31,570 nt of DNA. Origin: Microcaldota archaeon. GTDB taxonomy: Archaea; Micrarchaeota; Micrarchaeia; Micrarchaeales; Micrarchaeaceae. Both the position numbers and the translations under genes were made by a program. Positions 30,890-31,570 of this stretch are shown here, in pieces. The notes under the pieces were generated by a model. It ran no database searches, was not told where the DNA came from, and worked only from the letters and a program-made list of their open reading frames with translations. The stretch is taken from assembly GCA_021836925.1 (NCBI GenBank), contig JAKBHG010000001.1, positions 1 to 31,570 on the forward strand, in the 5' to 3' direction. Numbering within the stretch: the stretch's first letter is position 1; each line of letters opens with the position of its first letter.

Positions 30890-30986
30890 CATTGAGTGCT
30901 GTGTCATGCGTCTATTAGTAAATAATTTATAGCTGAGATGCGAATTATTCTTCGCCGATCGGCTACAGTTTCCAAGAGTTGGGGGT

Positions 30987-31570
30987 ATGCAACTTACAGA
31001 CATGCTTGGGGAGTCTGCGGTATTCGCCGACCGCGAAGTGCTTTCTCCGCACTACATACCGAAGAAGCTCAGGTACAGGGAGAAGGAGATAAACAGCATC
31101 GAGCGAGCGGTAGCCCCGGCGCTGAAGGGGGAGCGAGGCAGGAACCTTTTCATATACGGCAAGACAGGTACCGGAAAGACATCGTGCGCGCAGTATGTCC
31201 TCAAGGAGGTCAATGAGATACCCAATGGCAAGGCGAAGATATCATATGTGAATTGCAGGATATACAACTCGCGGTTCAGGGTGCTCAGCAAGGTGATATC
31301 CGATCACCTGCCGACGTACTCGAGAAGGGGATATGGTGCCGTAGACCTCTACGAGAGGATAGCCAGCTGGGTGGAGGAGGACAACAAGATACTCGTGATC
31401 GTGCTAGACGAGATAGACGTGGTGAGGGATCTCGATGATCTCATATACACGCTGACGAGGCTGAACGCTGACATAAGGGCAGGCGGAGTCACCATAATGG
31501 GCATATCGAACAGGGTATCGTTCAAGGAGGAGCTCGACCCGCGAAGCCTTTCCGCACTCTACGAGACCGA
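30987..31570 (+). CDS. orc1: Orc1/Cdc6 origin-recognition AAA+ protein (5' part; continues past window)
   Basis: The frame from ATG 30987 is open to the window end (194 complete codons). It has the Orc1/Cdc6 N-terminus (REVLSPHYIPKKLRYREKEI), Walker A YGKTGTGKT (57-65), Walker B VIVLDEID (137-144) and a sensor 1 region (IMGISNR). The protein recognises origins and loads MCM, which is encoded at 13702-15765. GGGGG precedes the ATG. The C-terminal winged-helix domain lies outside the window. Confidence 0.95.
   Translation, partial: MQLTDMLGESAVFADREVLSPHYIPKKLRYREKEINSIERAVAPALKGERGRNLFIYGKTGTGKTSCAQYVLKEVNEIPNGKAKISYVNCRIYNSRFRVLSKVISDHLPTYSRRGYGAVDLYERIASWVEEDNKILVIVLDEIDVVRDLDDLIYTLTRLNADIRAGGVTIMGISNRVSFKEELDPRSLSALYET

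Noticed and set aside
1..31570. CRISPR array, insertion sequence or integrated virus
   Set aside because: No spaced short repeats, transposase, integrase, terminal inverted repeats or viral structural genes were seen; nearly all genes are housekeeping.

Overview
The window is archaeal. It carries aIF1A, aIF2-beta, aIF5A, EF-1beta, eukaryote-type ribosomal proteins (eS8, eS24, eS31, uL16/L10e), Rpo7/Spt4, MCM, Orc1/Cdc6, XPD-type helicase, Rad50, Dph2, an archaeal SRP RNA and TATA-box promoters. FtsZ plus SepF points away from the ESCRT-dividing Thermoproteota. Class III signal peptides, very compact packing and a tRNA intron at an unusual position fit a DPANN/Micrarchaeota-like ('ARMAN') genome; that placement is inference, not something read directly.

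Layout. 1-99 is the 3' end of a LamG-type surface protein. 109-1715 (minus): DUF488 protein, PIN nuclease, rpo7, spt4. 1873-2265 (plus): sepF, convergent with a long minus-strand block (6971 to 2278) of two ftsZ genes, aIF5A, eS24, eS31, a CPBP membrane protease and a SpoU/TrmJ-type methyltransferase. 7157-7970: two minus-strand genes of unknown function. 8075-8980: ornithine carbamoyltransferase. 9022-9930: a second LamG surface protein with a compositionally foreign middle. 9939-10803: eS8 and an unknown gene. 10914-11865: free-standing MetRS beta-type tRNA-binding protein, a wrecked beta-carbonic anhydrase, and acylphosphatase. 11884-13569: MetRS catalytic body. 13702-16794: MCM and a presenilin-family intramembrane protease, convergent with an XPD-like helicase. 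18866-21768: a membrane protein of unknown function and a secreted, membrane-anchored Lon-type protease. 21826-24650: Zn-ribbon protein, EF-1beta, Rad50. 24670-25707: third ftsZ. 25863-27394: uL16/L10e and Dph2. 27486-27968: type IV pilin-like protein. 28204-29469: glutamate dehydrogenase. 29599-30024: tRNA-Ser with intron and SRP RNA. 30139-31570: aIF2-beta, aIF1A and the start of Orc1/Cdc6.

Themes. Translation (four ribosomal proteins, five translation factors, MetRS, SRP RNA, tRNA, diphthamide synthesis), cytokinesis (three FtsZ paralogues plus SepF), replication and repair (MCM, Orc1/Cdc6, Rad50, XPD), and cell-surface/membrane proteolysis (LamG proteins, pilin, secreted Lon, presenilin-like and CPBP proteases). 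Many minus- and plus-strand starts carry the same Shine-Dalgarno motif GTGAT 3-4 bases before the start codon; this was used to choose starts. At least two genes appear leaderless.

The best second-look items are the 15-nt bulge-helix-bulge intron in the D-loop of tRNA-Ser(GCU), the Zn-ribbon gene whose only plausible start is ATA, the internally deleted carbonic anhydrase, the mosaic LamG gene and its duplicated 3' end, and the three-FtsZ/SepF set.
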